This document shows positions 23,781 through 37,842 of a stretch of DNA of 64,000 bases, one piece after another. The DNA is from Rotaria macrura (lineage: Eukaryota > Rotifera > Eurotatoria > Philodinida > Philodinidae). Below the pieces are notes generated by a model. It was not told where the DNA came from and made no database searches. It saw nothing but the letters and a program-made list of their open reading frames with translations. The translations under genes were made by a program, and so were the position numbers. The DNA lies in assembly GCA_900239685.1 (NCBI GenBank), contig OENT01000309.1:1-64000 (forward strand), in the 5' to 3' direction. Numbering within the stretch: position 1 is the first letter of the stretch; every line of letters begins with the position of its first letter.

Positions 23781-26700
23781 GCGAAGACTATGCTTAAGTT
23801 CTTTAGTCATTTTCACATGCTTTATAAATATTTCAACCTGTGATGACATTCTAATATAGATTAGGTAATGTATAATTCACTACAAAAAAATAAGATGAAG
23901 TAGATACTAAAAAGAAAGGGGCTCAACAACACGAGAGTAGTATTCCGTCTATTGTAACCACTGATTCATGGACCGTGATATATATGGAAATGAGAAATCG
24001 ATGTTTTCTTACAGGTTTGCGTACAAAAATGTTGGTTCATGCAAAGATGCCGTTCGACCTTTTCTTTCTTCTTCATTTATCGTTTACGATTCTATATGAT
24101 ATGAACATTGGTGAATTTCGTACCGTATGAAAAAAGAACCAGAATTTAACGTCATAGATGCATTTTTACAACAAGAAAGCACAAAGACTGAATAAAGAGT
24201 TTAAGCAACAGAAAATTATTCATCATTCCAAATCAAAGGTCAATCGATAGTACATATTCAGAGAACAGTGAGAAAAACTACGTATTTCTTGATTGAATAT
24301 GAGCACTGCTATTCGTAAAAGCTAAATCATTGAATACACTACGTTCAAGACAACAAAGGACTCAAAATTATCCTGTCATGTAAATTGATATGAAGTAATT
24401 CTATTTGTTGCTTGTTCTAAAGTCGACACAAAATTGTGATGCTTCTTATCAAGTTTAATGTATGCATGAAGTTGAACCTTTCATTAACATTTGTTCTCAA
24501 ATTATCGTTTGTTCTTGCTTTAGCGGACTTACCTTGTTGTTTACGGCTCACTGTGCTTTTTTCTTTACTTTTTCTGTTCACTCTCCTGATCGTCTGGTTA
24601 AACTTATACTTTTTGTGTAAACGATGTAATTTAATCGTTTAGATGATTATCAATAATGTGTAATTCTATTTGCACTCACATCTTATGTGTTACAAATCTT
24701 TTTACTCACGAGGTTTCATACATTCTCTATTTTTCGATTTTATCGAACAGAAAAAAATATTCTAACAACTAAACCAGTGCCTCACACATGAGATGTTCGA
24801 AATTTCGAATCCGATCGTTCGCAATTTGTAATGAAGGTGCACACTACTTAGTACGAGGGATGGTTAGCGCATAAATTATTCATTTGACACTTATAGATCA
24901 TGGAATGTCAGTTTAGATGAAATTGCTTTTCTTTCTCATAGTTATACCTTTACATGTCGAATAATAAAGGAAACATTTGTTCTTCGAACCTTTCCGACTG
25001 TTTACTGAACAATAAATCAGCATCAGCGATCAATGCACATCTCATCATCATAAGAAAACAACGAATACTTACATGGGAATCTTTAACATTTATTTAAATC
25101 GTCTACAGTAGACTGCTCTCAAGTAGTAGCAAGAATAAGAAAAACGCTTGAATTTGCAAAACTTGCATGCATTTATAAAATAGTTAGTATGTTGTAAGTG
25201 TTTGGATTAGTAACACGAAACTACGTAGATTCAATTCTCAAATTTACCTCAGTCGAACATGTTTCAATATATTTCGACACAAACTATTGAGAGCAAGGTA
25301 ATGATAACTAATTCATTCGTATCCATACATCGGATAGAGATGCATGGACGAAGTCCTTAGTAGTACCTAGCTGTGTAGCTAGTTATTTTCTTTTCATTTG
25401 TCTATTTTTCTTTGCGATAGATGTAATGAGTAAATCATGAGTGAGCTACATGACAATTTGATATTCTTTTAACAAAATGCATCGATTTTTCTTATTTTCT
25501 TACCATTAGATCAAGCTGTTTTTCAAACGTTTGAATATAGAATTGCATTTTTGGCGAAACATGAAGTTCAATCAAATTTTTAGAAATTTTGAACTTTTGT
25601 CATTTAACATGAATATCGTTGCATTATTTTCTTGCATCAACGCCACGAGACCATTCCGAAATGTGTCTCGCAATTGATAATAATATTTGTATCATCAATA
25701 TATGGAGATTTCGGTGTAAAATACAATATTAACTATTGATGATTTTCATCATGTACTACTGCAGGAAGTTACGAACAGGTTTCGTTCAGTTCATGGGAAA
25801 ACATGCAATAGCAAGAAAATGTTTATTACTGCTCGTTCTTGGAATATACTTAAACAGCATGTACACAAATTTAGACTTAACTAAGAAAGAAATGGAAGAT
25901 ATTCTCAAAATGAATTATATATAAAGTAAAACCTCTGTTATTGAACATCTTTTCTACATGATCAACCTGTTATACTGATCAACTTTTGGTCCAACGAAGC
26001 GAATGGTGCTGGTTTGACCATCTCTTCAATAATCACTTCATCATTCTGAATACGAACACTTTTAAACAGTCCCTGTCATGGAAATCGCTCTCTATAATGT
26101 GAGCATGTACGAGAAGCGTCGTCTATCTCCAAGCTGATATCGCGCTTAGGATACGCTTGTTCTATGATCTCTTACAGAAAGAAAAGGAGAAAATCAATTT
26201 AACAGGTTAGGAATTGACTTTGTTATCTGTTTTCTTTGTTCGTGTCCAGAAGACGAAATGAATTTGATCGAAGAAAAGAACGCGGTGTGTTCCATCGGCG
26301 ACTCCGTGATAGATTTCTGATCCCTCTGTGAGCAATCTCCAACATACTGAAACAAGAATGCGAATATAGACGAATAATTGTGAAGAAACTCGAAATTTAA
26401 AATTTAAATGAAAATTTTGAAAATCATATTAGTCAAGACATCAATGCTATTGCTACTGAAAATATGGATAACAGAATAGTTATACCCTGATGAAAGTCCA
26501 ATTCCGTAATCTGAATCTTTAGAACTACTTCGTCTTTTTATCAACAACCAGAACTGCACCCCTTCATTATTCGGTTGCAGTCGAAATTGGATCATGCATT
26601 GCTCGACTCCAATTTATCAAAGCAGTGACTATTAAAGTGAATGGAACAAATTAAATTTCAATAAACAACAATTCATCATTAGAACAGAACTAATACGTGC

Positions 26701-29700
26701 TATAAAATTCGGAATAGCTGTATGTTTGCCTTAATTCTTTCCATAGCGATCCCCCTATTAGTGCGAGCGATTTTCGATAGTAATAGAGATTGACTTGAAA
26801 TCATGCTCATCTATTGAATTGAATTAAAGAAAAATATTCGAAAGAATCAAAAACAAAGTGTTGTTTTTATTATCGGCTAAATAAACTCATTTGAATTCAT
26901 ACTGATTTTCATGCAACTTTTTCAGTGCCATACAGCGTGTACCAGACTTGAAATACGAGCAGTGCACAACAAAGACAGGGCTGTACTTAGGAGCATGTCA
27001 TATCTTCCCGAGTAGAACACTAACATTGTGCGAACAGGAGAGTATCATTATTAGAAACATAAATTGAGTATACACTGTCATCCGTAATACACATTAGATG
27101 TGTAAAAAAATACAGGTTTATTCCATCGAGAAAAGATATTCTATATTTTATCCTAAATCTGTATCGATAGTTACTGGGACGAGTCAATTTACACTACATC
27201 ATATACGTTTTAAGAGAATTTTCGTTTGTTTCTATTCATTTATAGTAATACAAAGATTATAACAGGACAGCAATCAGACTATCTATCTTGCTAGATAACA
27301 AAAATAGTCGATGTTGATTTCAAACATGTGTAGAGTACGATAATAGAATCCTTTATGATTCATCGACTTCAGAACATGTGAAGCATAAGTAATCTACATG
27401 AATAACAAATTTTTGACTTGTAATGAAATTCTAGATTGAAGAAAAATCTAAACTTGTAAATGTTTCAAAATCCTGAAACATATGACTAATTAATGTACTC
27501 CTATAACGAATGGATGTTAAATATTCATTTCGCATGTTTCAGAAGTATCCTAATCATCCATCACTGTTTAAAATATCAATTATTGAATGCGTGCAGGTAA
27601 TCTAAACTTTTTCACACGGCACCTTTGATGAATAGGATCATTCATGTCATCTTTTCATCAATGCCTAATGAGTAAACATGGACATAGTTGTATATTTCGG
27701 TATTGTATTTATGCGAATTCAAGACTGATGCAAATTTCTGAAAAGAGCTTTTTGAACACACGAGAGTATAGAGAACGTGTTCTCCAAGCTTTTATTCTTC
27801 ATCGATTAAAATGTGTATACAAATTAAAACCATACAAAGCGTCATTTTACAGAACAACGTGCTGTAAGTAGATAGATATGAAAAAACATGATTTGATGAT
27901 ATGCATTTGGATTCGAATGTTTAATATGCATACGTTATCACAAAACGAGATCATGTTTTCCGTGCAAAACAAATTTCATACGAACACAAGAGGAAAACCA
28001 CTATTGATATTGTCAAAGTTATCGAAGGACTGTTTATTTTCATTTAAAATCGATAAACATCGATGTTTTGTCGCCATATCTTTCAATCTAAAACATCTAA
28101 ATCTAAATCTAATTCAGAAGGGCGCCGAATTACTTCATTTGAGCTTTTAAAATGCAAGCAGATTTCTTTTTATGAACATATCTTTACAAGAAAGCAGCAC
28201 ACATACAAAATTCTACATCAGAATACAAGAGAGACGTAGCGTGCTATGCAGTTAGATTAGTGCTTTTGGATGCTGTGTATTGACATCAAGAGACTTATGT
28301 TGTTGATGATAATTATGATAATAGAAAAAAAAATTGTAACCATACAATTTAGCAAGATCTTAGAGATCAAAGATTCGTGTGATATTTTCTCTTAAAATTA
28401 GTTTAACAAAATTATTATACTCTAAACCTCATGCATGATCTGTGTAGTCAGTAGAGTATTGATTAATACAATGATTTTCAATAGTAGATAAATAAGTCGC
28501 CATGAGCCTAGAATAAAAGTGTGTCATCGACGAGCAAGTTAAAGATCACCAGCAGAGGAATAGCAGATCATTTTATTGAAATTTTTCTTACATTCTAGCA
28601 TGTGTCATACATTCGATATTTAAAATCGATGTCAGTGTAAGCCTTTGAATGCGAGAAATATAAATATTGTGAACAATGATTATATTTGAATCATGTCAGA
28701 TTCATCCTATATTTATTTTGAAAATATAGTGCGAATGGATCCATGGTATTTTTTTTTCTTCGACCAAATCCACTTCTACAAATGAAGTATTTGATTGGTG
28801 CACAAAATTTTCAGCCGAGTTTTATCTATGCTATAACTATAATTTAATCTATCAAGTCAGTCTTCTATCACTGTGAAACTCATTTTGTAACTCTAGTCTA
28901 TAGTTTCAAACATCATCAAGTTGTTCAAGGTCATTTGTTGGGTTTTTCTATAACAAGGCAACAGTTGAAATAAAATTTTGATCTGTACCAATTTAAAAAG
29001 TATGCCGTATTGATAACTGTGAAGAATATGGCAAGATAATTGCTCAAAGACCTGACAGCTCTCAAACATTCTAGCTCATATGATCAGGGTATGCTGACAG
29101 TCGTGCTCAATTATAGTATTCTAGAAGATTCAGGCACAGTTCGCAGTGTAAACACAATTTTAATCGACAGAATGTTTCATGATTCCATGAAATATGACAA
29201 TGCTTCATCTGTCATGATAGAAAATTTGAAATTGAATCTCAAATATTTGCTTTTAATTTCATGTCGAAACAAATAAAAAGTGTAATGAACAACAGTGTGA
29301 AAATCCAAACCATTTAGGGGGCAAAAAGTGCAAAAACTGACGCATTTGACATAGGAAAACATTCAAAGATTCCTTGCTTTATTGATGATGATAGTTATAA
29401 TCATATCGTGTCTTCAAAACGAAGGAAGATTTCTCATCTATTCCAATAGATGAAGCCTGAAAATGGGACACGAGGTGATCTGTTTTATCGATTATATATG
29501 GAGAAAAGCCATAGAACTACAGCATGACATTTTTCATTGTTCCAAAATTAGTTAAACACTTAAGGCTAGCAACTAGTAGATACCGATGTCAAGTTAATAT
29601 TTTTGCTATGAAATATAACTCAATAATACTGCTGTTTAAAAACAAATCAAGTATTACATTTTACACTCATATCTATAATTTTCAGTGCTGAGTAAATAAC

Positions 29701-31405
29701 AGAAGATATTAGATTCTTTTCTATGGAGAAATTTTATCTATGCTGATGCGACTGCTTAGAAGTTTCTACTACGTAAAATTAAAATTCTAGCACCCATACA
29801 GAGTTGCATAGATACGGTCGGAATTTGTTTAGTCATAGTAGCTCTATCTGAAAGAGAAATTCAATTCACTACAGATCCATACCAGTAGCTCAACTTTTTA
29901 GTTTCTTAATGCATATATTTGGTAAATATGTAACAAGAAAACTCATGAACGAAGACATGGACGTAGAAAGAACCGATCTGCAATTCGTAAGTCGAGTTTT
30001 AACGTGAGCGAATTCTTTCTGTATGGTGGTTTTTCCTCGCAAGACACAGATAATTGTTCAATGTTGAGCTTCGAAAACGAATTGATGATTTAGAAATCTT
30101 GCTTTCATTTTTGAGATGATAATTCTTTTCACAAATTCTAAAGTATTTTCTATGGACGTTTCATCTTGTAGATCATCATAACACCAAGCACAAGTATTTT
30201 GAAAGTAAACAAGATTCAAATTAGAAGATGTCGAAGAATGCGTTCACAGCTGCCGAGACGAATGTTATGTTTTAAGTCAAATTTATTATTGAAACAAGGC
30301 TTATTTGTTATTGTTACCAAGACAAAACTTAAAAAGACGTTCTGCTTCAAATTCAATGATAAAAAATGAAGCCTTTCCGATTCATTCAATTTAGTTTATT
30401 GACTGTCACAGCCTCTGATGCAATGCACACTCAATTCCAAGGTAATGCATAAGGATATTTTGATTTATTGATAGATAAAATTAGTAAAAAATATGAAAAA
30501 TGATTTTGTGAGTTAAATGTTTATCTCTATCTCATCAAATATCCCGTTAAAAGATTATTATTATAAAGGTTATTTAAAATGGGAACCAAAGTTATTCTCC
30601 TTCAACAAGTCACCCTATGAAAAGCAAGAATAACAAATGATGCCAGACTAAACGAAATCGAAGGAGTACACATTTTAAATCTAATATGTGACCGAATACT
30701 TACTAACTTTACTATCGTTTTAATGTTCAATTCAGTTTGCTTCAACAAGCAATAACTATGATATCAAAATTTTAGTGCAGACAAAAAACGAAAATCATTG
30801 TCAAAGGGAAAATTGAGTTTTGATTTTGTTCATCGACACATATTATTTCTGTTTATCTATTTGAATATATGCGATAATTTGTGTTCATCTCTTTGGAAGT
30901 CAATCGAGACACATATACGAAAAAAAAGGAAAAAAAACAAGCAAGAATAAAGAAACTCACAAAGATAACGAGCAAAAGAGTTGCTAAATGAAAAACAGAA
31001 AAAAAATTGATGACAATCAACAAAAGAAAAAAATATCTATTGTTATTTTTAACTTTTGATACAATCCATATATATAGAAGATTGAGTTCTTAATTTTCTT
31101 GTCTTATGAATATATTATTCTCATGTATGTTCTAAGTATCATTCTGATTCTTTTTTTTTCTCTCCGTGCTACTATGAATAAATTATCAATATAAATAATT
31201 TGTATGTATGTATATATGATAAACGACATCGAGTGATAGAGAAGAAAAACGAGCGAAAAATCATTATCATGGGGTACACAAGAGAACAAAGAAAACACGA
31301 ACAGGCCATCAGCCGGGTACGGAGTGAATAGATAGAGAAAAAAATAAGATTTCATTTTTTATTCGAGTTTCATTTTGTTTATATGCATGTGATCGACTGT
31401 TTAAT
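23781..31405. other. Gene-free AT-rich stretch between USP30-like and CNOT4
   Basis: I see no exon chain with family resemblance on either strand. The open frames (for example 24436-24642, 25736-25924, 27644-27871, 27878-28150, 29040-29276) are short, isolated and without motifs. The right end should hold the CNOT4 3' UTR. Regulatory DNA or unrecognised non-coding transcripts cannot be excluded. Confidence 0.5.
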
Positions 31406-34400
31406 CTATGAACGACTTCCATCATCGATACCCGATGTTGTTGAATAGGGCATATAAAGCCCATTTGTTAACATGTGTGTTTGTGATTGCTGTTGTTGTG
31501 ACCAACGAGAATTTGCAATGAGATTATTTCCTGAGGATAATGCAGAAGATCCATGTGATTGCATAGTTGCAGACCATTGTGATGGTGTTGTATCAAGTTT
31601 ATTACCGAGTGATATGATAGCTGGATCTGTCCACGCTAAATTTATCCATCGATCGTTTGATGCTACTAATATTTAATGAAAAGAAACTTGTTATTTTTAA
31701 TGTTTCCACAAGTAAGATATGAAACACGATTCAATAAATTGTCTTATCATAGAGAAATTTTTTTATTTTTGTAAATGTCAAAAAGCTGAGTTAGTTTGAA
31801 TTCTATGTTTATAGTTCGACAAAATTTTGTGATCGTGTTTCATACAAAAAGATTAACTTTTCATGAAAATTTATTTATCTTACAATTATTTGTGGTCACT
31901 GTACTATTAGAAGAATAATTATGATTTATTGCTTGAGGATATTGTGATGATGGTGATGGCTGTCTTTGTGGAATTCGTTGCTGTTGTTGTTGAATTTGAT
32001 TTGAAAAATCTAAACGATTTGAAATCTGTGATGTATATGGTTGTTGTTGATGTTGTGGCTGTGGTTGTTGTTGATTACCATTCCAAATTTGTCGATGTAA
32101 TGATCCATCTAAAGTAAATTTAAAAAAGGATTAATACATCGATATATCTTTATCAGCGTCGAAATCGTCGATGATAGGATGACGGCCATTGATTCCATAC
32201 GTAATTAGAACCAACAGTCGTTTTCGTGAGCGATAGAAAAGAAAAGAGATATTTACTAAATGGAAGTGGATGTCTTTGTTGTCTTTGTGGTGTTGTGGGT
32301 TGCTCTTGATAATGATGATACGGCTGTTGTTGTTGTTGCTGTTGCTGCTGCATCATCCAAGATGAATTGGTTTGTCCTAGAGATGGATTATTATTTGTTG
32401 TTGAGATAATTTGATTCGATGGAAATCCGTATGCGTTTGATGTTGGACGATATGATAAAGATGCTTGTGTTGATGGTGGTCGTCGTTCATCTTCAATATC
32501 AGATGCAAGTGCTGACATAAATAAACTACAGGGATCAAAACCTAAAATAAATATTTTACTACGGCTATGCTTGATGAAAGAAAGAGAGTTTATTTTTACC
32601 AAGTTCATCATTTTCTTGTGTTTGTGAGTAAGATGTACTTTCAAGGTTGCTTTCTATAAAGTAAAAAATGATAAGCATAACATTTATGCAAGTGATTTTC
32701 TTTAACGATGGATGACTGCTTCACATTGTTTTCTATTAGAAATTATTGCTCTACATTTCTATGTCATTTCATAAAAGAACTGTGTTAGTTTGTTTCATCC
32801 TATGGCTTCAACAATCTTCTATACTATTGACAGTCGATGAGAAGTATACCATACTTATATGAAGACAGAATTTTCAGCCCCTGGCATAAGACCCACTGAT
32901 CACCTAACCATCGTCGAAGTACGAATCGCGATTCTCATTGCAGAATCAATAGTTTTATTTTAAACTGTTTTGGTGAATATCTGTGTCAGAATACAGATCG
33001 TACATTGTGAAGAGTACTTCTCGATTTCAGCAGCTCCCTGTGAACGGATGCAATATAGTATTCTATTAAAAAGCACGAGTCGAACTTCATGCATTCCTTA
33101 GATTCGATGAAGCAAGTTCATTTTTAAAATATATATTATATGTAAGTTGGCAACGCTGAACGACCACTTTATCATAGATATACTCATAACGAACTAGATA
33201 TTAACTTCAACAATGGCAATCTTCCGATGATTCTGAAGGATTAACTAATAGCTAGTCATCTCGGATCTTTCATTTAAAAGTAAATTGACTACATTGCAAG
33301 ACAGACTAGGTTTTTTATGTTTTAAATATTCTGTTAGATCATAAACGATAGCGCAAGACAACTCAAACATAGGGGTATCGCACCTTTTTTTGTGCACTCC
33401 AGTAGACAATACTATTTTCAGAGTAGTTCTATTTTAAGAATTTTGATGTTGAAGTTCACATATTTAACGAATGTACCAACAAACATGTTAATTATGAACC
33501 TGTCTACAAATGTTGAGCGATGACATGAAATTTTTATGGGTCGGTCCCTTTTGATGAAGATTATAGGCAACTTTTATATTTGGCAGTGACTTTGTTTGGA
33601 ACTAGTTTTTTTCAAATTATTTCAAGTCATCTATCTAGTTAGTGCGAATCAAGTGTTAGCTCATATCTTGAAAAGAAGTTTTCATAATATTTAGCATTAT
33701 CTTGAGAAAGAGAAGATTTATCAATAACATATTCAAATTCTTATACAACTTTAACTCGAATATTTCGATACATCTATATACAGCGAAAAATATCCTGCAA
33801 AGAAGTAAATATCTGGCCATGAATATGCACAACCAATAGACTTGGTTAGAACAATGTTTCTTTTTGTCCGTACTATTCTTGATACTGCAATTTGTTGAAC
33901 TTCTGTACAATACAGTTTAATATGTTGATGATTTACAGAGCCTTTTGATTGCATCGATTGGCTGAAAAATCGTATTATGTCAAAGTATGGAACATTAGCT
34001 AATTGTAAATTACACGACTTTGTTTATGCATGTCTCCGTATTTGTATCGATGTTACATGCTAGTACATTCTAATATGTATCGACGTCTAGGCATATTAGA
34101 GAAAATAAGAACAAAAGACATATCAACGACAAAATGAGACATTATATTGCTGTCACGTATCATTAAAAAGTAGCTCTTATCGAAATTATTAGTTGAAAAA
34201 TGATCATCTTATTACAAACAATCTCAACAGGATTGCTTTTATTTTAAGAGTTTTGTTTTGTAGCAATCTAAATCTTTTGCAATACTAATTTTTACAATTA
34301 TTTTCATTACCTGCAAATCTTTTCTCGATTGTTCTTAAATCATGATCAACTCCATTAGTTAACGGTCGTTGAAATTGTTGAGTGCTATCATTTTTACCAA

Positions 34401-37400
34401 ACAGAATTGAATGTATAGATGGACTATTTGAACTGAATAATTTATATTCCGGTATTTGATCGAACACTTTCACTTGATTCGTTATTGTTGTTTCATTGTT
34501 TTGAATATCTTTTGTTGGATTGACCGTGTTCGTTGCAGATGTTTTATTTAGTAATTGAGAAGACGAAACGAGATTATTAGTATGATTATTTGTTGTGGGA
34601 TAAAAATTTCCGGATTCATCAGGCCAATTAGTTGATGGTGAAATGTTATATGTTAGAATTTGTGTTCGTAGTGATGGATCATGTTCTGATGATGTTTGAG
34701 ATGATGTCGATGATATATCAGAATCACCATTTAGAGTATCACCATTAATGGCAGTTGTACTAATGACAAAGACAGGATCGTTTCTTATATTAGCAAAATA
34801 CAAAAATCAACTGGTGACTATTTCTATTAGTTTCAGTTTCGATCTAAGTTTAGGGATGTGCGGTGTCGGTAATCTGATTAGCAGTGTCACCGAGGCACCG
34901 ATGCACTAACACTGACCTCAATTTACGTCTAAAAGTATAATATTCTGCATGCAGATTGTAGTCAACAGAAATTAGGATCGATGTCGGAGCTGCCACGCTG
35001 GCCTCAGTTTCAACGTCCTCACTGTCAGTATTACACCGTTCAGTGCAAAACCACGCATCCCTATCTAAGTTCATATTTTTCTCCTGTTGTTTCGAAAGTT
35101 TTCTAGTTTTTTTTGCATTTTACGGAGAACTTCAAAGTTTGCTATCAATATCTGATGCTTAGCATTTCTTTACCTAGTAAATGTATCATTATGATATCCA
35201 CTTGACGTTGGATTATTATTCACATTAGTATTATTTATTTCATCACCAAATTCTAAATCTGAATGTCCGTTGATTATATTTGAGGATTGCATTGTTGCAT
35301 TCGAATCGTTTGTTGTCGTTAATAATGGTATGGGTCCCTTACGTTTTTGTGATGACTCATTTTTATTTCTAAATCAATTAGAATAACTGAGTTTGCTGTA
35401 AATCAATAAAGAAAATTCTATTTTTACCCATTGACTGTTGTTCGTCCAGTTTTTGTCGTATCTGATATTGTTTTATTTGTGTACTGTTCCATAAGTTTTC
35501 GCTCATATTCAAGATGAAGGCTAAATGGCAAAAAAACGAAGATGTTCTTTTTTCTATGAAATACAATCGAACATTACTATGAAACTAGTTAAGGAAAATT
35601 TTTCAACATCTGATTCACATACTATGCATTTGACATTTTTATGTATTTTGAAGAGATGTGCAAGATCCGAATATTCTGTAAATCTGTGTCTGCGTATGTA
35701 TATATTTAGTGTCTAATAAACGTCAGAGATACTTTGCGATAAAATGGTGGAGTGAATTAGTGAAATTCATTCATCTGCTAGCATTCAATTTTCAGTTAAA
35801 TTATGTCAAGTGAATATGACTGCGTTCAATCATCTTCAGAATGATTGAGTACTCAAAAGAGATAAAGTCTGTTCGGTCGTTGATGTAGCTAATTTTCACA
35901 TAACCTTATTATTTCATTTTATTGATAGATTCTTTATCACTGATATTTTTGTATCATCGAAAATGTCGTTAATAATAAGACGAACAATCACGAAAGATTC
36001 ATTCAAAGATATGCTTTACTATCTTCCATCGAATAAAACAATCTTTCTATTGTTAGAATCAATATCCATATCGTTTGTCACACTTGAATCAAATACATTG
36101 CAATGATACTAGTCGATTTCAACTTACCCTTGTTGCATTTGTTCCTTAGTAAAACTTGCTAATGGATCGCCAAGTTCATGTAAATAAAGGCAATCAGCTT
36201 TTTGACATGATGCACCTTTTAAATATCGACTACAATATTTTGTTGTACCCAATGTTGCTTTTAATGTTCGACCATCAACATGATAGTTACATAGGGATTG
36301 TATAGCGCGCAAAGCTTCGTCGGAACGTGAATATGTTATGTATACACATATAGAATTAAGTTGTCCATTGTGTGCTGGCGATGTAACTAATTTAACTATT
36401 TTACCATATTTACCAAAATGATCATTTCGTCGTAATAATTCAGTATCAGCTAAACGTGAAGGAAGACCATTGACAAAGACAAGATTACGTTGAACAACTC
36501 TAGAACGAAGAGAAGCGAATCGATCGTTGTTTTTTCAGTTGAAAAAAAAAATAAAATAAACGGCGTTAACCATACCGAAGATTGGCTAAGTGTTTTCGAC
36601 TTTCAGTTATCTTTGGTTTTTTATTTGATTCTTTTAATTTTCTATCACGTTTTACTTGTTGAATTCTAGAAGAAGAAGGATCGAATGAATTTCGAAAGGA
36701 GAAATGAGTTTTTTTCTTTTCTTGTTATTAATATTTACTCTTCTTCGGTTAGTGGTTTGAATTGTGCCGGATTTTCACTGTATGGCTGAAGAAGAAAAGA
36801 AACCATTAAATAAATTATTCATAAATTATTTTTCCTGAGCATATAATAGTTGTCATTATCATCTTAACTTTTAATTGAAAATAATTAACATACGAAAAAA
36901 AAAACGTATAACGTTTTGCAAGAAATTTAACCAAGCCGTAACAATTGGCATGAAGGATTTTTTTTTCGATTACATATAAACTAAAAATTTTCTCACAATG
37001 AAAATATTGCTCGGTTCTCTTCGGACAACGGAAGATACACTGACAAACAGAAAACAACCGGCACATTCAAAACAAGTGAAACTATGTATGGCCTGATCGT
37101 GTGAAAACCCTGACTGAATGTACAACCTCTAATTGCAATTTGATTAACAATGCTCTCACATACTTTTCCACACAGATTTTTTCTCGTCTTATTTCAATGA
37201 CTAAAAAACTGCAGTAATTCATCATTGGTATATTAATACTCATACGATAATAGGCAGATTTATTTTTTATCTATTAAAAAAATAGAATCTCATTGAAAAA
37301 TAGCTAGTGCCTCAATATTTATTTCATACTTGTAAGACTTCCAAAATATGTTTAAATTCAGTAGAGCATACTGCTGAAGTCGATACCAGATTTAACTACT

Positions 37401-37842
37401 CCGTAAATACGCAACGCTGTATTATTTGTATGCATCACATTAATATCAGTCAATGTCTTGTTTTATTTTGTCTCGGATTATTAAATCATTCGCTTTGTTT
37501 TTTTCTCTTCCACAAATATGAGTCATTCTCCTTTCAACTTACTTTTCGACATGCCGGACATAATCCATTTTCATCTGTTCGTATACGATGCCAACAGAAT
37601 CGGCAAATCTAAAAGATTCGAATTTATCGATGATTTATTTCTGTTGCTGATCCTTTGTTCTACCTGATAACAACATGTACATGGAAAAAAGGTCAAATCA
37701 TCAGCTTCGAGCACTTCCAAACATAAAGGACACTATCAAAAAAAATTAGAATATCAACGAATGTGTTTTGTGACGGCAAATGTAAATTAAATTGTTATTG
37801 TTTTTTATGCATTACTTCAGATGACTCTTGGTCACTGTCCAT
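31406..37842 (-). CDS. CNOT4: CCR4-NOT complex E3 ubiquitin ligase subunit 4 (13 exons, about 751 aa)
   Basis: Exons on the minus strand, 5' to 3': 37842-37816, 37732-37664, 37608-37543, 36785-36739, 36665-36576, 36499-36128, 35520-35428, 35368-35174, 34783-34311, 32653-32600, 32541-32257, 32108-31884, 31665-31406, all in phase. The C4C4 RING (residues 10-52: CPLC, CTC, CRFC, CPAC) is nearly identical to human CNOT4 and recruits a UbcH5-type E2. It is followed by a basic helix, an RRM (about 104-185; NLVFVNGLP) and a CCCH finger (Cys189, Cys198, Cys203, His207) ending in LYLHELGDPLASFTKEQM. The rest is mostly disordered and Ser/Asn/Gln-rich. A short conserved island, ELGFDP plus ALASDIE, matches the LGFDPFDVTRKALADLIE-type motif of vertebrates. 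The protein ubiquitinates stalled-ribosome and other targets and assists mRNA decay. One extra Cys follows CTC in the RING. A hAT MITE sits in intron 8. Confidence 0.94.
31884..32350 (-). repeat. CAA/CAG-rich polyglutamine-coding tracts in CNOT4
   Basis: Exons 11 and 12 contain runs of CAA and CAG codons. They give nine consecutive Gln after WMM (about 32320-32348), followed by a Gln/His/Pro/Thr-rich stretch, and several shorter Gln runs in 31900-32090. Coding microsatellites of this kind vary in length and make Q-rich, prion-like tails. Confidence 0.75.
32654..34310. other. Long CNOT4 intron (1.66 kb)
   Basis: It is bounded by in-phase splice sites of exons 9 and 10. The interior has only short open frames (for example 33656-33954 in two overlapping frames) and no domain or repeat I can name. 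Confidence 0.6.
34851..35063. mobile_element. hAT-superfamily MITE (213 bp) with 8-bp target-site duplication
   Basis: The left end is TAGGGATGTGCGG. The right end, read inward, is TAGGGATGCGTGG (11 of 13 match). It is flanked on both sides by the identical octamer TCTAAGTT (34843-34850 and 35064-35071). A TAGGG-type terminus plus an 8-bp duplication are the hallmarks of hAT transposons. The element is too short to encode a transposase and lies inside CNOT4 intron 8, where splicing should remove it. The perfect duplication suggests a fairly recent insertion. A 74-codon open frame on the minus strand inside it is a shadow. Confidence 0.88.

Noticed and set aside
24436-24642. Hydrophobic 68-codon frame, possible small membrane protein
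   Set aside because: T-rich DNA readily gives Leu/Phe runs. There is no splice context or conserved motif.
34850-35074. 74-codon open frame on the minus strand in CNOT4
   Set aside because: It coincides with the hAT MITE and its flanks and does not join neighbouring exons in phase.
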